Shown here: positions 1 through 7,737 of the stretch, one piece after another
How positions within the stretch are numbered: the stretch's first letter is position 1
How the letters are laid out: every line of letters starts with the position of its first letter
Source: a bacterium
GTDB lineage: Bacteria; UBP18; UBA7526
Assembly (NCBI GenBank): GCA_030615855.1
Contig: JAUWYL010000004.1
Span: 1-59,100 of the forward strand
Direction: 5' to 3'
Length of the DNA: 59,100 bases
The notes under the pieces: model-generated
Told to the model about the DNA's origin: nothing
Seen by the model: the letters and a program-made list of their open reading frames with translations, nothing else
Database searches by the model: none
Made by a program: the position numbers and the translations under genes

Positions 1-43
1 CGATGACCACGATTACCGGGAGAATTAAGAGGATGGTAGTCAT
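1..43 (-). CDS. partial ORF at window edge, hydrophobic N-terminus
   Basis: An ATG at 43 (minus) lies 7 nt after a strong Shine-Dalgarno (GAAAGGAG) that sits just upstream of the mscS stop. The 14 visible codons read MTTILLILPVIVVI, a membrane or signal segment. The gene runs out of the window, so its identity cannot be told. It is probably co-transcribed with mscS. Confidence 0.55.
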   Translation of the reverse strand, partial: MTTILLILPVIVVI

Positions 44-45
44 GA

Positions 46-867
46 CTACTCCTTTCTCATATGGATTACTCTCTGGGGGAAGGGTATTTCTATTCCCGAT
101 TTGTCGAATTCCTCTTTGACCTTCTTTGTGAGTTCGAAGAAAACATTCCAATAATCTGCCAATTTCACCCAGGGACGGACGATGAGATTGACGCTGGAAT
201 CTCCTAACTCAGTAACTCCCACAAAGGGCTCTGGTTCTTTTAGGATGCGTTTATCTTTTTTTATGACTTTCTTCACCGCATCAATTGCCTTATCCATATC
301 AGAGGAATAACTGATCCCTACTTTAAGTTCCATCCTTCTGGTCTCATATCCCGCATAGTTTATGATGGTATCTCCCCAGACCTTTGAGTTGGGTAAGACG
401 ACTACCTTATTATCCGGGGTTCTTAAAACAGTGGAGAAGACATTGAGTTCCTCAATAAATCCTTTCTCTCCCCCAGCCTGAACGAAGTTCCCCACCTTAA
501 ATGGCTGTCTGATAATGAGTAAGACCCCACTGGCAAAGCTAGCCAAGACATCTTTTAGGGCAAAGCCGATGACAAAACCCGCCACTCCTACTCCAGCTAT
601 CAAGGCAGTAACATTAATCCCTATCTGCCCTAAGGCCATGATGAGAACAAAGATCATAATGGTCCACTTGATAGCGCCTAAGGTAAATTTAATAAGCAGG
701 ACATTATCTCTTACCCGAGAACGCTTCAGGGCTCCCTGGACGATCTTTACTGTTACTTGAGCAATTATATAACCAATAAGCAGAATGGCTAAAGCGGCCA
801 ATAGCCTTCCCCCCATAGGAATAGTGTTCTTCTCTAACCACTCCAGAGTTCGGGCTCGAATATCCAT
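46..867 (-). CDS. mscS: small-conductance mechanosensitive channel, MscS family
   Basis: The 273-aa product matches the family's usual length. After an N-terminal hydrophobic helix come two more membrane segments. The last (around residues 80-115) is rich in Gly/Ala and resembles the pore helix TM3 of MscS. A soluble beta domain follows, with the family pattern around PFKVGNFVQ and VVLPNSKVWGDTIINY, and then an alpha/beta C-terminus ending in IPFPQRVIHM. It would release ions and solutes on hypo-osmotic shock. A near-consensus sigma-70 promoter stands directly upstream. The family assignment is firm; gating properties are not readable. Confidence 0.93.
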   Translation of the reverse strand: MDIRARTLEWLEKNTIPMGGRLLAALAILLIGYIIAQVTVKIVQGALKRSRVRDNVLLIKFTLGAIKWTIMIFVLIMALGQIGINVTALIAGVGVAGFVIGFALKDVLASFASGVLLIIRQPFKVGNFVQAGGEKGFIEELNVFSTVLRTPDNKVVVLPNSKVWGDTIINYAGYETRRMELKVGISYSSDMDKAIDAVKKVIKKDKRILKEPEPFVGVTELGDSSVNLIVRPWVKLADYWNVFFELTKKVKEEFDKSGIEIPFPQRVIHMRKE

Positions 868-937
868 ATCTTACCTCCTGATTTTAATTTCATATATTAT
901 GACGACGCGCTTTCGCTTGCCTCGTTTAATATGTAAT

Positions 938-966
938 ATTATAACATATATGAATTTTTTTGTCAA
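938..966 (-). promoter_or_regulatory. sigma-70 promoter of mscS
   Basis: On the minus strand a perfect TTGACA (966-961) is followed by a 17-nt spacer and a perfect TATAAT (943-938). It lies about 70 nt upstream of the mscS ATG. Its -35 box abuts the terminator of the preceding gene. Confidence 0.9.
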
Positions 967-1004
967 AAACCCCCGAGCGTATTAAGAAACGATCGGGGGT
1001 TTTT
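965..1004 (-). terminator. rho-independent terminator (bidirectional sequence)
   Basis: AAAAACCCCCGA pairs with TCGGGGGTTTTT across a 16-nt loop. This gives a GC-rich stem flanked by A and T runs. It closes the transcript of the repeat-protein gene at 1103-1693. Confidence 0.85.
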
Positions 1005-1011
1005 AATCTTT

Positions 1012-1034
1012 AATCACAGATTTGATCTGTGATT
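1012..1034. repeat. perfect 10-bp inverted repeat
   Basis: AATCACAGAT and ATCTGTGATT flank a 3-nt loop, downstream of the 22-mer repeat gene. The wording resembles the ACACGGATT-type dispersed repeats elsewhere in the window. It could also act as an extra transcript 3' stem. Confidence 0.6.
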
Positions 1035-1102
1035 TCACTATTACGCCCTGACCGCAATTTTACCCCAAAAGTAACAAGGTTCTTGACGAAGTCAAGGCGT
1101 CC

Positions 1103-1693
1103 TTATTCCGATTTCTTCTCTTCCTTAAAGGGCTCCTTGATAACCTCCTTAGCTCCTGCGATAGTACCCCTTAAGGTATCCCTAACCTTTCTGCCCATTT
1201 CAGCGCCAATAGTTCCCGCAGCCTCAATAGCTCCCTCAATACTATCCTTGGTAACCTTGGCTACATCACCACCAACTTCTCTGGTAGTCTCGATGGCTGC
1301 TTGCACTGCCGTTTTGGCCGCTTCTACCACATCGCCTCCTACCTCAGAGACGCCATTCACCACGCCCTTTACCGCCTCTCTGGCTGTGCTACCAATCTCA
1401 CCACCAACCTCTGCTGCTCCCTTAATGACCCCGACCACTGTTTGCCGCGCGGTCTCGGTAACATTGCGGCCGGTCTCCTTTCCTGCTTTAATAGTACTGA
1501 TCACTGTCTCTTTAGCCACATTAATAATCTCTTGTCCCATATTACCTGTTCCTCTTACTGCAGAAACCAGGGTCTTGCTTACGACGTTGACCAGCTCCAC
1601 CGTTACCTCACCCGCTCCTTTAACCGCAGTCACTAAGGCCTCCTTGATATCGGAGACAATCCTGGTTATCAAACCTTTCCTCTCTTCTTCCAT
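1103..1693 (-). CDS. amphipathic 22-residue-repeat protein (LEA/apolipoprotein-like)
   Basis: After 19 leading residues the 196-aa protein is built of eight consecutive units of 22 residues, the last degenerate. Examples are VVGVIKGAAEVGGEIGSTAR and VKGVVNGVSEVGGDVVEAAK. Hydrophobic residues recur with an 11/22 spacing and alternate with Lys/Glu, which predicts a long amphipathic helix. There is no signal peptide, Cys or catalytic motif. Such 11/22-mer proteins bind lipid surfaces or protect against stress (apolipoproteins, LEA proteins), but a function here is inference. It is monocistronic, with its own promoter, Shine-Dalgarno AAAAGGAGG and terminator, suggesting high expression. The 228-aa plus-strand ORF across it is a shadow. 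Confidence 0.8.
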   Translation of the reverse strand: MEEERKGLITRIVSDIKEALVTAVKGAGEVTVELVNVVSKTLVSAVRGTGNMGQEIINVAKETVISTIKAGKETGRNVTETARQTVVGVIKGAAEVGGEIGSTAREAVKGVVNGVSEVGGDVVEAAKTAVQAAIETTREVGGDVAKVTKDSIEGAIEAAGTIGAEMGRKVRDTLRGTIAGAKEVIKEPFKEEKKSE

Positions 1694-1764
1694 AGTTATC
1701 CTCCTTTTACCCTAAAATTTTTCCGTACTACAATCGCTCTTTTTCTCACCTCCTTTTCAAGGAT

Positions 1765-1793
1765 ACTATATCATATCTGCCAGAAAAAGTCAA
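1765..1793 (-). promoter_or_regulatory. sigma-70 promoter of the 22-mer repeat gene
   Basis: TTGACT (1793-1788), a 17-nt spacer and TATAGT (1770-1765) read on the minus strand. The -35 box overlaps the stop codon of the UPF0280 gene, so this gene can be transcribed apart from its upstream neighbour. Confidence 0.85.
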
Positions 1794-2563
1794 ATAATCT
1801 TCAGGTCTCCCCAGACGCCAAGTTTATCATCCTTAATAATGACTATTCCTTTCAAGTCCTCTATCCCCTTTGCCTTCTCTATCCCTCTCGGGATATCTTC
1901 CTTTTTCTTTATTAGATTTCCAATGGCAGTGGCTGAAGCATCCGCTAAGGAGCAAGATTTAGAGACTGCCACTACGGCATCTGCCTTCCCAAAAGAGAGG
2001 GAATGACCCACGGTCCCAGAAGAGGTGCAGACTCCCAAAGGAGTCTCATCTGGTGATATCTCAAGGGCCAATCTATTAGAAAACTTAGACTTACCAGTAA
2101 AGATCCCAATCCTTCTCTTTCTTAAAGTCTTTAGGAATATATCCCCTCCGTTCTCAACGATGATTTCTTTAGAATACTTCAATAGCTCTTTTCCCACAAA
2201 CTCTGCCATGGCTCCCGCCACAGAGGCAAAGGGGCCCACTCCTGCTTTTAAGGAGGCCTCCTGCATAGTCCTAATAATCTCTGGTGCATTTTTATCTACG
2301 GGAAGAGGTTTTAAACTGTTCTGGAATAAATGATTCTCTCCTATGTAATCCTCAATCTGATTCCTATACTTTAGGATAGCATTGCTCGCTTCATCTTTTA
2401 ATTCCCTATTTACCCCGTTCGGGCTAATCCGTGCTAATCCGTGTTGTAATCCGTGTGAATCCGTGTTTACAGAAATAAAGAGGTCCGTCTCTTTGATCGC
2501 TACCTCAAAGGTGACCAGATCTTCAAGCCTTATTAAGTTCCGATAGAACCGTCTCTCATACAT
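1790..2563 (-). CDS. UPF0280 family protein with an in-frame repeat insertion
   Basis: The 257-aa product has the UPF0280 hallmarks: an N-terminal MYERRFYRN, the core GVGPFASVAGAMAEFVG, ENGGDIFLK, and CTSSGTVGHSLSFGKADAV. UPF0280 proteins belong to the ApbE-like (FAD:protein FMN transferase) superfamily, but their reaction is not established. Residues about 32-48 (NTDSHGLQHGLARISP) are extra relative to my memory of the family. They are encoded by a dispersed ACACGGATT-type repeat, so the gene carries a tolerated in-frame insertion. Upstream GAGGG precedes the ATG. It follows the outer-membrane-like gene by 55 nt. Confidence 0.88.
   Translation of the reverse strand: MYERRFYRNLIRLEDLVTFEVAIKETDLFISVNTDSHGLQHGLARISPNGVNRELKDEASNAILKYRNQIEDYIGENHLFQNSLKPLPVDKNAPEIIRTMQEASLKAGVGPFASVAGAMAEFVGKELLKYSKEIIVENGGDIFLKTLRKRRIGIFTGKSKFSNRLALEISPDETPLGVCTSSGTVGHSLSFGKADAVVAVSKSCSLADASATAIGNLIKKKEDIPRGIEKAKGIEDLKGIVIIKDDKLGVWGDLKII
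2423..2470. repeat. dispersed ACACGGATT-type repeat inside UPF0280 ORF
   Basis: Four loosely tandem copies of a roughly 10-nt unit (minus-strand CACGGATTA) lie inside the coding sequence. The same wording recurs in intergenic DNA at about 11148-11205 and 40255-40432. The reading frame stays open through it. Confidence 0.8.
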
Positions 2564-2618
2564 TCTGCCCTCGAAAATATAGAAACAGTGGTTAACTGTA
2601 AACCCCGTATTATTTTGC

Positions 2619-3938
2619 TTAGAATTTATATTTAAACCCCGTGGAGATCAGATGCTTTGTGGTGTCCCTTCTCTGGGGAGAGGGATGATCATAGTTCTTG
2701 ACCAATAGTTCATACTTTGCCTTCAGGGTCAGATCTTTGGTTACCTTACCACTCCAGGAGAGACGGAGGATATTCTGATGATTATCCCGGGAAGGGTCTC
2801 TTAGATAGTCCTGATTCTTATGGGTATACTTTATTAGATAAAGGGTGGCCACCCTTGGTCGGAACCGGAACTCTATAGATGGGGAGAGCACCCGATAATC
2901 GTTTACCTCCACATTCTCATAGTCCTTATCCTTAATGGTTATTAGTCCCTTAAGAGTAATCTTCTTTGTCGCTTTAACCTTGAGGCCTGGGGTATAATAC
3001 TGGGCTATGGAATCCTTATTCCGGTCAACAGAATAATAGTAATCCTTATCATCGAATTTATACTTGAAGAAGGGCTCATATTTCTTGCTAATGGGCTGGG
3101 TATACTTTATATAACCCTTGTGGAACCGATAGGCATCCCCCTCTTCCTCTGTCTCCTGAAAGGGGATGTCCTCGTCTAAGGAGGTGGCCCTATGTCCTCT
3201 GGTAAGGCTTAAGTCAATGATAGGCAGAAAGGTCTTTTTCTTGTGGTATTTAAAGCCTGCGGTGAGAGACTCCTTCCAGAAGTCCTTTCTCTGGGGAGCG
3301 GTGTGTTTATAATCCTTATATAATGCCCGGGCCCTTCCTTTTAAAATCAAACAATCGATGAATCCCTTCCTGGCAGAGAGAGCAAAGATATGTAGCTGAT
3401 TATCCTTAACAGGGTTATTGGGAAAGTCCTGATGTTTATAACTATACTTTAGACTATAACTTTCCTTTGGCCTGGGCTTTATTCCTAGTTCTATGGAAGG
3501 AGAGAGGGTGAGGTTATCATCTATACCGCCATGGGTATAGTTCTTGTCTTTTATTTCTAACTTTAATTTCAAAGTATAGATATCGGTTAATTTATACTTC
3601 AGGCTGGGAATGAGGTAGTGGGCGTGGCTATCTCTGTTTCTATTTGGGCCACTATAATCCCTTATAAAGTATTTATACTTGAAAGAGGTCTCTCCCCTCT
3701 TGAATGGCTGGATAATCTTTAGATAGCCCTTATCATACCGATAGACTAAGTCCTCATTCTCCCGGCCCAAAAGATCGACATCCTCATCCAGGTCAGTGAA
3801 CCTATACCCTCTCTCAAAGCCCCCACTCACTGTAGGTTTTTTCTTTTCTTCTGCCCAGGCCTTACCAGAAAAGACAACAATTAAACTAAGGATTACTGGG
3901 AGGATAGCGACATTCTTCATATTGCTAAATTCTATCAT
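2619..3938 (-). CDS. outer-membrane beta-barrel-like protein with internal duplication
   Basis: The 439-aa product starts with a signal peptide ending in AWA before EEKKK. It then shows many alternating, aromatic-rich strands and ends in KYKF, the terminal Phe typical of outer-membrane barrels. The chain is a two-fold repeat: the first half (KGYLKIIQPF, RNRDSHAHY, LSPSIELGIKPRP, KHQDF, PQRKD) is mirrored in the second (KGYIKYTQPI, RNKDSIAQY, LSPSIEFRFRPR, KNQDY, PQRRD). I do not recognise a named family. It lies just past the terminator of the cobalamin operon. AAGGA precedes the ATG. Confidence 0.7.
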   Translation of the reverse strand: MIEFSNMKNVAILPVILSLIVVFSGKAWAEEKKKPTVSGGFERGYRFTDLDEDVDLLGRENEDLVYRYDKGYLKIIQPFKRGETSFKYKYFIRDYSGPNRNRDSHAHYLIPSLKYKLTDIYTLKLKLEIKDKNYTHGGIDDNLTLSPSIELGIKPRPKESYSLKYSYKHQDFPNNPVKDNQLHIFALSARKGFIDCLILKGRARALYKDYKHTAPQRKDFWKESLTAGFKYHKKKTFLPIIDLSLTRGHRATSLDEDIPFQETEEEGDAYRFHKGYIKYTQPISKKYEPFFKYKFDDKDYYYSVDRNKDSIAQYYTPGLKVKATKKITLKGLITIKDKDYENVEVNDYRVLSPSIEFRFRPRVATLYLIKYTHKNQDYLRDPSRDNHQNILRLSWSGKVTKDLTLKAKYELLVKNYDHPSPQRRDTTKHLISTGFKYKF

Positions 3939-3956
3939 ACTTTTTCCTTAAACGCA

Positions 3957-3982
3957 AAAGCCCCAATTCTAACGGGGCTTTC
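3957..3982 (-). terminator. rho-independent terminator after cobD
   Basis: AAAGCCCC and GGGGCTTT form an 8-bp stem with a 9-nt loop and a T run on the minus strand. It ends the btuB-to-cobD transcript. Confidence 0.88.
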
Positions 3983-3999
3983 TTGTTTAAAAACAGTTT

Positions 4000-5073
4000 T
4001 TAAAGGATTTTAGAGAGGGAGTTAATTAAACGAAGGCTTTTCTTGCGAGTTCTTACTGCGATACGGATGTATTTATTATTTAAGGAGTGAAAGAAGGAGC
4101 AGTCTCGAATGAGAATATGCTTCTGGATCAGTTCCTCTCGAAGTTTTTTAGAGCCCATTCTATCGGTCAATCGGCAGAGTATAAAGTTGGTGACTGAGGG
4201 ATAGGGTTTCAGGCCATCGATTTTAGATAATCCATGATAGAGAAACTTTCTCTCTTTCGAGACAAGGCTCTTTGTTTTTTTAATATATTCTTTATCTTTC
4301 AGGGCCGCTATTCCTGCTATCTGAGCAAGGGCATTGACGCTCCAGTATTCCTTATGAATCTTCATCCTTTTTAGAAGATCCTTATTCCCTATTCCATAAC
4401 CAATCCTTATTCCGGGAAGGGCAAAGAATTTTGTTAAAGATTTGATTATAAACAAATTATTCTTTTTAACTGCTTCCTGAATTAAAGTCTCTTCTTTTTC
4501 ATTTTCAACGAAGTCCATGAATACCTCGTCTACGACAACAAAAATTCTCTTTTTTCGGGCGATGCCGATTATCTTCAGTAGGTCGGCTTTATTTATAAGT
4601 TGGCCCGTGGGATTGTTTGGATTGCATAAGAAAAGCAAATCCATTTTATCCAAATCTTTCAATAATTTTTCTACATCTAACCTAAAGTTGTCTTTGAATT
4701 TTAAGGGGAAAAACCGTATCCTACATCCCACGCTTTTTAAGGCAAATTCATACTCGCTAAAAGTGGGAACCACGATTAATGCTCTCTTTGGCCTAAGAGT
4801 GCGGCAGATGAGATAGATAAGTTCTACTGCCCCATTTCCGGCAATAACATTTGCTGGACTAACCTTTAGATATTTAGAGAGTTCTTTTCTTAGATTTATT
4901 GTCTCCGGGTCAGGATAACGAGCAATTCTATCTAAATTTTCTTTCAAGGCTTTGATTACTCTTGGAGAAGGACCTAGAGGATTGATATTGGCACTGAAGT
5001 CTATTATCTTCTCTTCTCTTAATCCATATTGTCTGGCAATCTCTTCTACATTCCCCCCGTGAACATGTTTCAT
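4000..5073 (-). CDS. cobD: threonine-phosphate decarboxylase (cobalamin aminopropanol arm)
   Basis: The 357-aa PLP-dependent fold-type I protein begins HGGNVEEIARQYG and continues DFSANINPLGPSP, the usual start of CobD. Later come NPNNPTG (residues 151-157), the PLP-binding Asp in VVVDEVF (about 182) and the Schiff-base Lys in SLTKFFALPGIRIGY (about 215). It resembles HisC, but the context decides: PduX and CbiB are encoded directly upstream. It converts L-threonine phosphate to (R)-1-amino-2-propanol phosphate, which CbiB attaches to cobyric acid. AGGGAG precedes the ATG. It is the last gene of the operon. Confidence 0.92.
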   Translation of the reverse strand: MKHVHGGNVEEIARQYGLREEKIIDFSANINPLGPSPRVIKALKENLDRIARYPDPETINLRKELSKYLKVSPANVIAGNGAVELIYLICRTLRPKRALIVVPTFSEYEFALKSVGCRIRFFPLKFKDNFRLDVEKLLKDLDKMDLLFLCNPNNPTGQLINKADLLKIIGIARKKRIFVVVDEVFMDFVENEKEETLIQEAVKKNNLFIIKSLTKFFALPGIRIGYGIGNKDLLKRMKIHKEYWSVNALAQIAGIAALKDKEYIKKTKSLVSKERKFLYHGLSKIDGLKPYPSVTNFILCRLTDRMGSKKLREELIQKHILIRDCSFFHSLNNKYIRIAVRTRKKSLRLINSLSKIL

Positions 5074-5089
5074 TTTCTCTCCCTATCAT

Positions 5090-5129
5090 TTGTTGCACTC
5101 GTTGTCCGATCGGACACAACTTGCAACAA
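5090..5129. repeat. 40-bp dyad upstream of cobD
   Basis: TTGTTGCA plus TGTCCGA on one side mirror TCGGACA plus TGCAACAA on the other. Arms are 20 nt with five mismatched central positions. It sits 17 nt upstream of the cobD ATG, in the pduX-cobD gap. It could be an operator, an mRNA stem or another palindromic repeat. Confidence 0.6.
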
Positions 5130-5263
5130 TTTACTCTATCCTCTTCTAAAAAATATCCTGCAGTATCGGAACTCGAATAAAAACCACGAGATTAATGCAG
5201 ATTAACACAGAGAAAGTTTTCAAAATCTTGTGAGAATCTGGTGAAAATCTGTGGTTTTAGTGA

Positions 5264-6187
5264 TTATTTTGAGATTATTTGTAAGCCATCGTTCACTATT
5301 TTTGTTTTGTAGAAAACTTTGCCAATTCCCCTGCCCTGTAAGGAGTTCTTCAGTTCTTTAAAATCGACTTCATTTGGTTCAGCCAGAATGCCTACTACGG
5401 TTCCGCTGTGGGCGATGTTTATTCCTAAAGCCCCGGCCTCTTGGGAGATCTCCCATATTCTATCAAGAGCAGGCTTATAGAGGATTCTCTGGTTACTGAA
5501 GGCGCTAATCGTTGCTCCTTTGGCAATCGATCTTGGATTCTTTCCCTTTATCCCTTCTTCCACTAACTTTAAGGCTTCTTTTATTTCTCCTTCTCTCTGC
5601 CGATTGATTTCAGTCAAATCCTTCTTATTGAACTCTAAGGTATCAACTCTCCCCCCCAGATCGATAACAAGTATCTCCATATCTGGTGCTTTCCCTAAGA
5701 ATTTGAAGAGGGCGCCGTTTCTATGATCGAAGATGGTTATTCCTTCAAATAAGGTTCCATCCGTGGGCTCGATGGATAGGGCAATCTTAGCAATTTCTTG
5801 GAGAGATATCTCTTTGCGTTTTTCAGTTTCAGCCTGAGGCTGATCCGCCTTTGGCGGAAAATTTTGCGCTTTGGCGGTTGCAAGAGAGGTGGCTCCAATG
5901 TCTGCGGTAGAAGAAGCCATTCCCTTCCCCAAAGGTATTTTAGAATCAATCTCAAAATTCGCTCCAAGATTTTCTTTGCCGAAGAATTTTAAAGTCTTTT
6001 TAATTGCTTCTCTCGTCTTCCACTTATCAGGAGGGCCAATTATCTTACCCCTGTCATTCAAGACAATTCTCACCTGTGAATATAGATTTATGGGGCAAGA
6101 GATATGAAAACTTTCTCCATTGAGCGTTCCCTGAACCAATTCCCCGCAGGAGCCAGGTGCCTTTGCTATACCTATGAGAGAAGCCAT
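5264..6187 (-). CDS. pduX: L-threonine kinase, PduX-type GHMP kinase
   Basis: The 307-aa GHMP-family kinase starts with a substrate loop (APGSCGELVQG) and has the ATP-binding motif PLGKGMASSTADIGA (85-99). PduX phosphorylates L-threonine, the substrate of CobD encoded next. Residues about 105-126 (KAQNFPPKADQPQAETEKRK) come from an inserted repeat with a perfect CCGCC-TTT-GGCGG palindrome; a related copy without that palindrome lies after rpmB. The ATG overlaps the end of cbiB by 16 nt, implying translational coupling. Confidence 0.9.
   Translation of the reverse strand: MASLIGIAKAPGSCGELVQGTLNGESFHISCPINLYSQVRIVLNDRGKIIGPPDKWKTREAIKKTLKFFGKENLGANFEIDSKIPLGKGMASSTADIGATSLATAKAQNFPPKADQPQAETEKRKEISLQEIAKIALSIEPTDGTLFEGITIFDHRNGALFKFLGKAPDMEILVIDLGGRVDTLEFNKKDLTEINRQREGEIKEALKLVEEGIKGKNPRSIAKGATISAFSNQRILYKPALDRIWEISQEAGALGINIAHSGTVVGILAEPNEVDFKELKNSLQGRGIGKVFYKTKIVNDGLQIISK
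5813..5881. repeat. composite dispersed repeat inside pduX
   Basis: On the minus strand this reads GCAACCGCC...CGCAAAATTTT, a CCGCC/GGCGG palindrome, then CTGAAAAACGCAAA. The outer parts reappear on the plus strand at 51584-51622 (GCAACCGCCGAGACGCAAAA and CTGAAAAACGCAAA) without the central palindrome. Confidence 0.8.
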
Positions 6188-7134
6188 CTAACAAAAACCC
6201 CCAAGATTAGAGTGAGAACAGATGTTAGATACATTAGATTGCTGGATTCTTTGATATGGATTGGAGAAAGTTTTCTTTTGGGGCTGCCTAAATATGGCTT
6301 TACCGTCTTTTTGCCCCGATAATAATTTACTCCACCCAATCTAATCCGCAGGGCTCCAGCCATCGCCCCCTGGGGAAGAGCGGCATTTGGGCTATGATAC
6401 TTGCTTCCGTCTCTAAACATAACATGGAAGGCACTCCTCCCATCTTTCCTAAACAAGAACGCTCCCAGTGAGATCAATACCCCTCCTAAGCGAGCAGGAA
6501 TGTAGTTAGCGATATCATCTAATTTCGCTCCTGCCCAACCAAAGTCCTTATATTTTTTGTTTTGATACCCAATCATGGAGTCTAAAGTATTTATCGCTTT
6601 ATAAGCAAAGGCCAAGGGAACACCGCCTAAGAAGAGATAGCATAGAGGAGCTACTACACCGTCTATGGTGCTCTCTGCTATAGACTCCACTACCCCTCGA
6701 ATTATTCCCTTTTTCCTTAGATCTTTAGTATCCCTTCCTACAATTTGAGAAAGTCTCTTCCGGGCCGACTTAAGGTTCTTCTTCGCTAATGCTTGATAGA
6801 CCCTTTCTCCTCCCTGAGCAAGTCCTCTTATAGAAAGAGTGGTAAAAGCGCCCCAGATGGTCACAATTAAACCCAGAACGGGGTGCAGCTCATAGGCTAT
6901 TTTAATAACTGTCCAGGCAATTAAGAAACTTCCTCCCACAACAATAACCGCTAAAATAACCCCGGCAATCTTTTTACGATTTAATTCTTTGCCGTAAACG
7001 GTAAACCGTAAACTGTAAACCTTTCTTTCCAAAAATGAAATGGCTTTTCCCATCCAAACCACAGGATGGCCCAGCCACTCGGGATCCCCCAAGGTTAAAT
7101 CCATGATATAGGCGATAACATATTCCAAGCCCAC
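6172..7134 (-). CDS. cbiB: adenosylcobinamide-phosphate synthase, CbiB
   Basis: The 320-aa membrane protein has the family's DLTLGDPEWLGHPVVWMG start, four to five hydrophobic segments, the GDPEW-type motif and the conserved region SKYHSPNAALPQGAMAGAL. It joins aminopropanol phosphate to cobyric acid at the membrane. The start is a GTG preceded by AAGGAG at good spacing. Residues about 38-49 (KVYSLRFTVYGK) are encoded by four heptamers (GTAAACx), which likely lengthen a variable loop. It lies between tonB and pduX in the riboswitch operon. Confidence 0.95.
   Translation of the reverse strand: MGLEYVIAYIMDLTLGDPEWLGHPVVWMGKAISFLERKVYSLRFTVYGKELNRKKIAGVILAVIVVGGSFLIAWTVIKIAYELHPVLGLIVTIWGAFTTLSIRGLAQGGERVYQALAKKNLKSARKRLSQIVGRDTKDLRKKGIIRGVVESIAESTIDGVVAPLCYLFLGGVPLAFAYKAINTLDSMIGYQNKKYKDFGWAGAKLDDIANYIPARLGGVLISLGAFLFRKDGRSAFHVMFRDGSKYHSPNAALPQGAMAGALRIRLGGVNYYRGKKTVKPYLGSPKRKLSPIHIKESSNLMYLTSVLTLILGVFVRWLLS
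6991..7021. repeat. heptamer tract inside cbiB
   Basis: Four consecutive 7-bp units of the form GTAAACN lie in frame within cbiB. The same family occurs intergenically at 25107-25137 and 51307-51322. Confidence 0.85.
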
Positions 7135-7143
7135 GGTAACTCC

Positions 7144-7737
7144 TTACTTTAAAGTAAAGACAAGGGAGACTTCCATCTGGAGAGAGGAACTGGCTATTTC
7201 CTTTGGATGGGGTGGGAAGGGGGAGGCTCTTTTTATGGTAGCGATTGCTTCCTGGTCTAAAATTTTAGATCCTGAGGAACGTATTAATTTAATCTCTTGA
7301 CCCTTACCATTAGCTAAAATTACGAATTCAAGATGGGCAATCCCTTCAATACCTTGCTTCTTCGCCCACTCAGGATATCTTTTCACCTCTTCTATTTTCT
7401 GTTTGACCATATCCTGATAGCGGAGCATGGCTTCGTCGGCTGGGTTTAAGACCTCCACTCTTTCTGTGACCGGCTGGGGACTTACTTCTTCTAATGCTAC
7501 CTCCTTAGCCTGTTTTTCAGGCTCTGCTTTCTCTATTACTTCTTTTATCTTCTTTTCCTCACCCATCCTCTCTATTTTAGGTAGAAGTGAAGGTTTCTCT
7601 ATCTCTATCTGGAGAGTAAGTTCTTTGGGCTTCTCAAGCTTGGGCGAGTTGATATTAAATGAGGGCATACCTAAAAAGAAACCATGGCTAATAAGGGAAA
7701 TTATAAATGTAGTTCTAATTACTCTATCTTTTAACAT
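7144..7737 (-). CDS. tonB: TonB energy-transducing protein
   Basis: The 197-aa protein has one N-terminal membrane helix (TTFIISLISHGFFLG), a Pro/Glu/Lys-rich periplasmic spacer, and a C-terminal TonB domain (about 110-197) with YPEWAKKQGIEG and an AIKRASPFPPHP-like end. It links the ExbBD proton motor to the outer-membrane receptor BtuB. Its start overlaps exbD by 14 nt. Being in a cobalamin-riboswitch operon suggests dedication to corrinoid uptake. Confidence 0.93.
   Translation of the reverse strand: MLKDRVIRTTFIISLISHGFFLGMPSFNINSPKLEKPKELTLQIEIEKPSLLPKIERMGEEKKIKEVIEKAEPEKQAKEVALEEVSPQPVTERVEVLNPADEAMLRYQDMVKQKIEEVKRYPEWAKKQGIEGIAHLEFVILANGKGQEIKLIRSSGSKILDQEAIATIKRASPFPPHPKEIASSSLQMEVSLVFTLK

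Noticed and set aside
1029-1715. 228-aa plus-strand ORF across the 22-mer repeat gene
   Set aside because: It is the antisense shadow of a repetitive gene: low-complexity Ser/Thr/Pro translation, no RBS, and the minus-strand gene has promoter, RBS and terminator.
1698-1756. Possible 17-codon leader peptide starting at GTG in GGAGGTGAG
   Set aside because: It has no Shine-Dalgarno of its own and no recognisable attenuation structure, so it cannot be supported.
4000-5073. Histidinol-phosphate aminotransferase (HisC)
   Set aside because: The fold is shared, but the HGGN start and the pduX/cbiB neighbours under a cobalamin riboswitch fit threonine-phosphate decarboxylase better.
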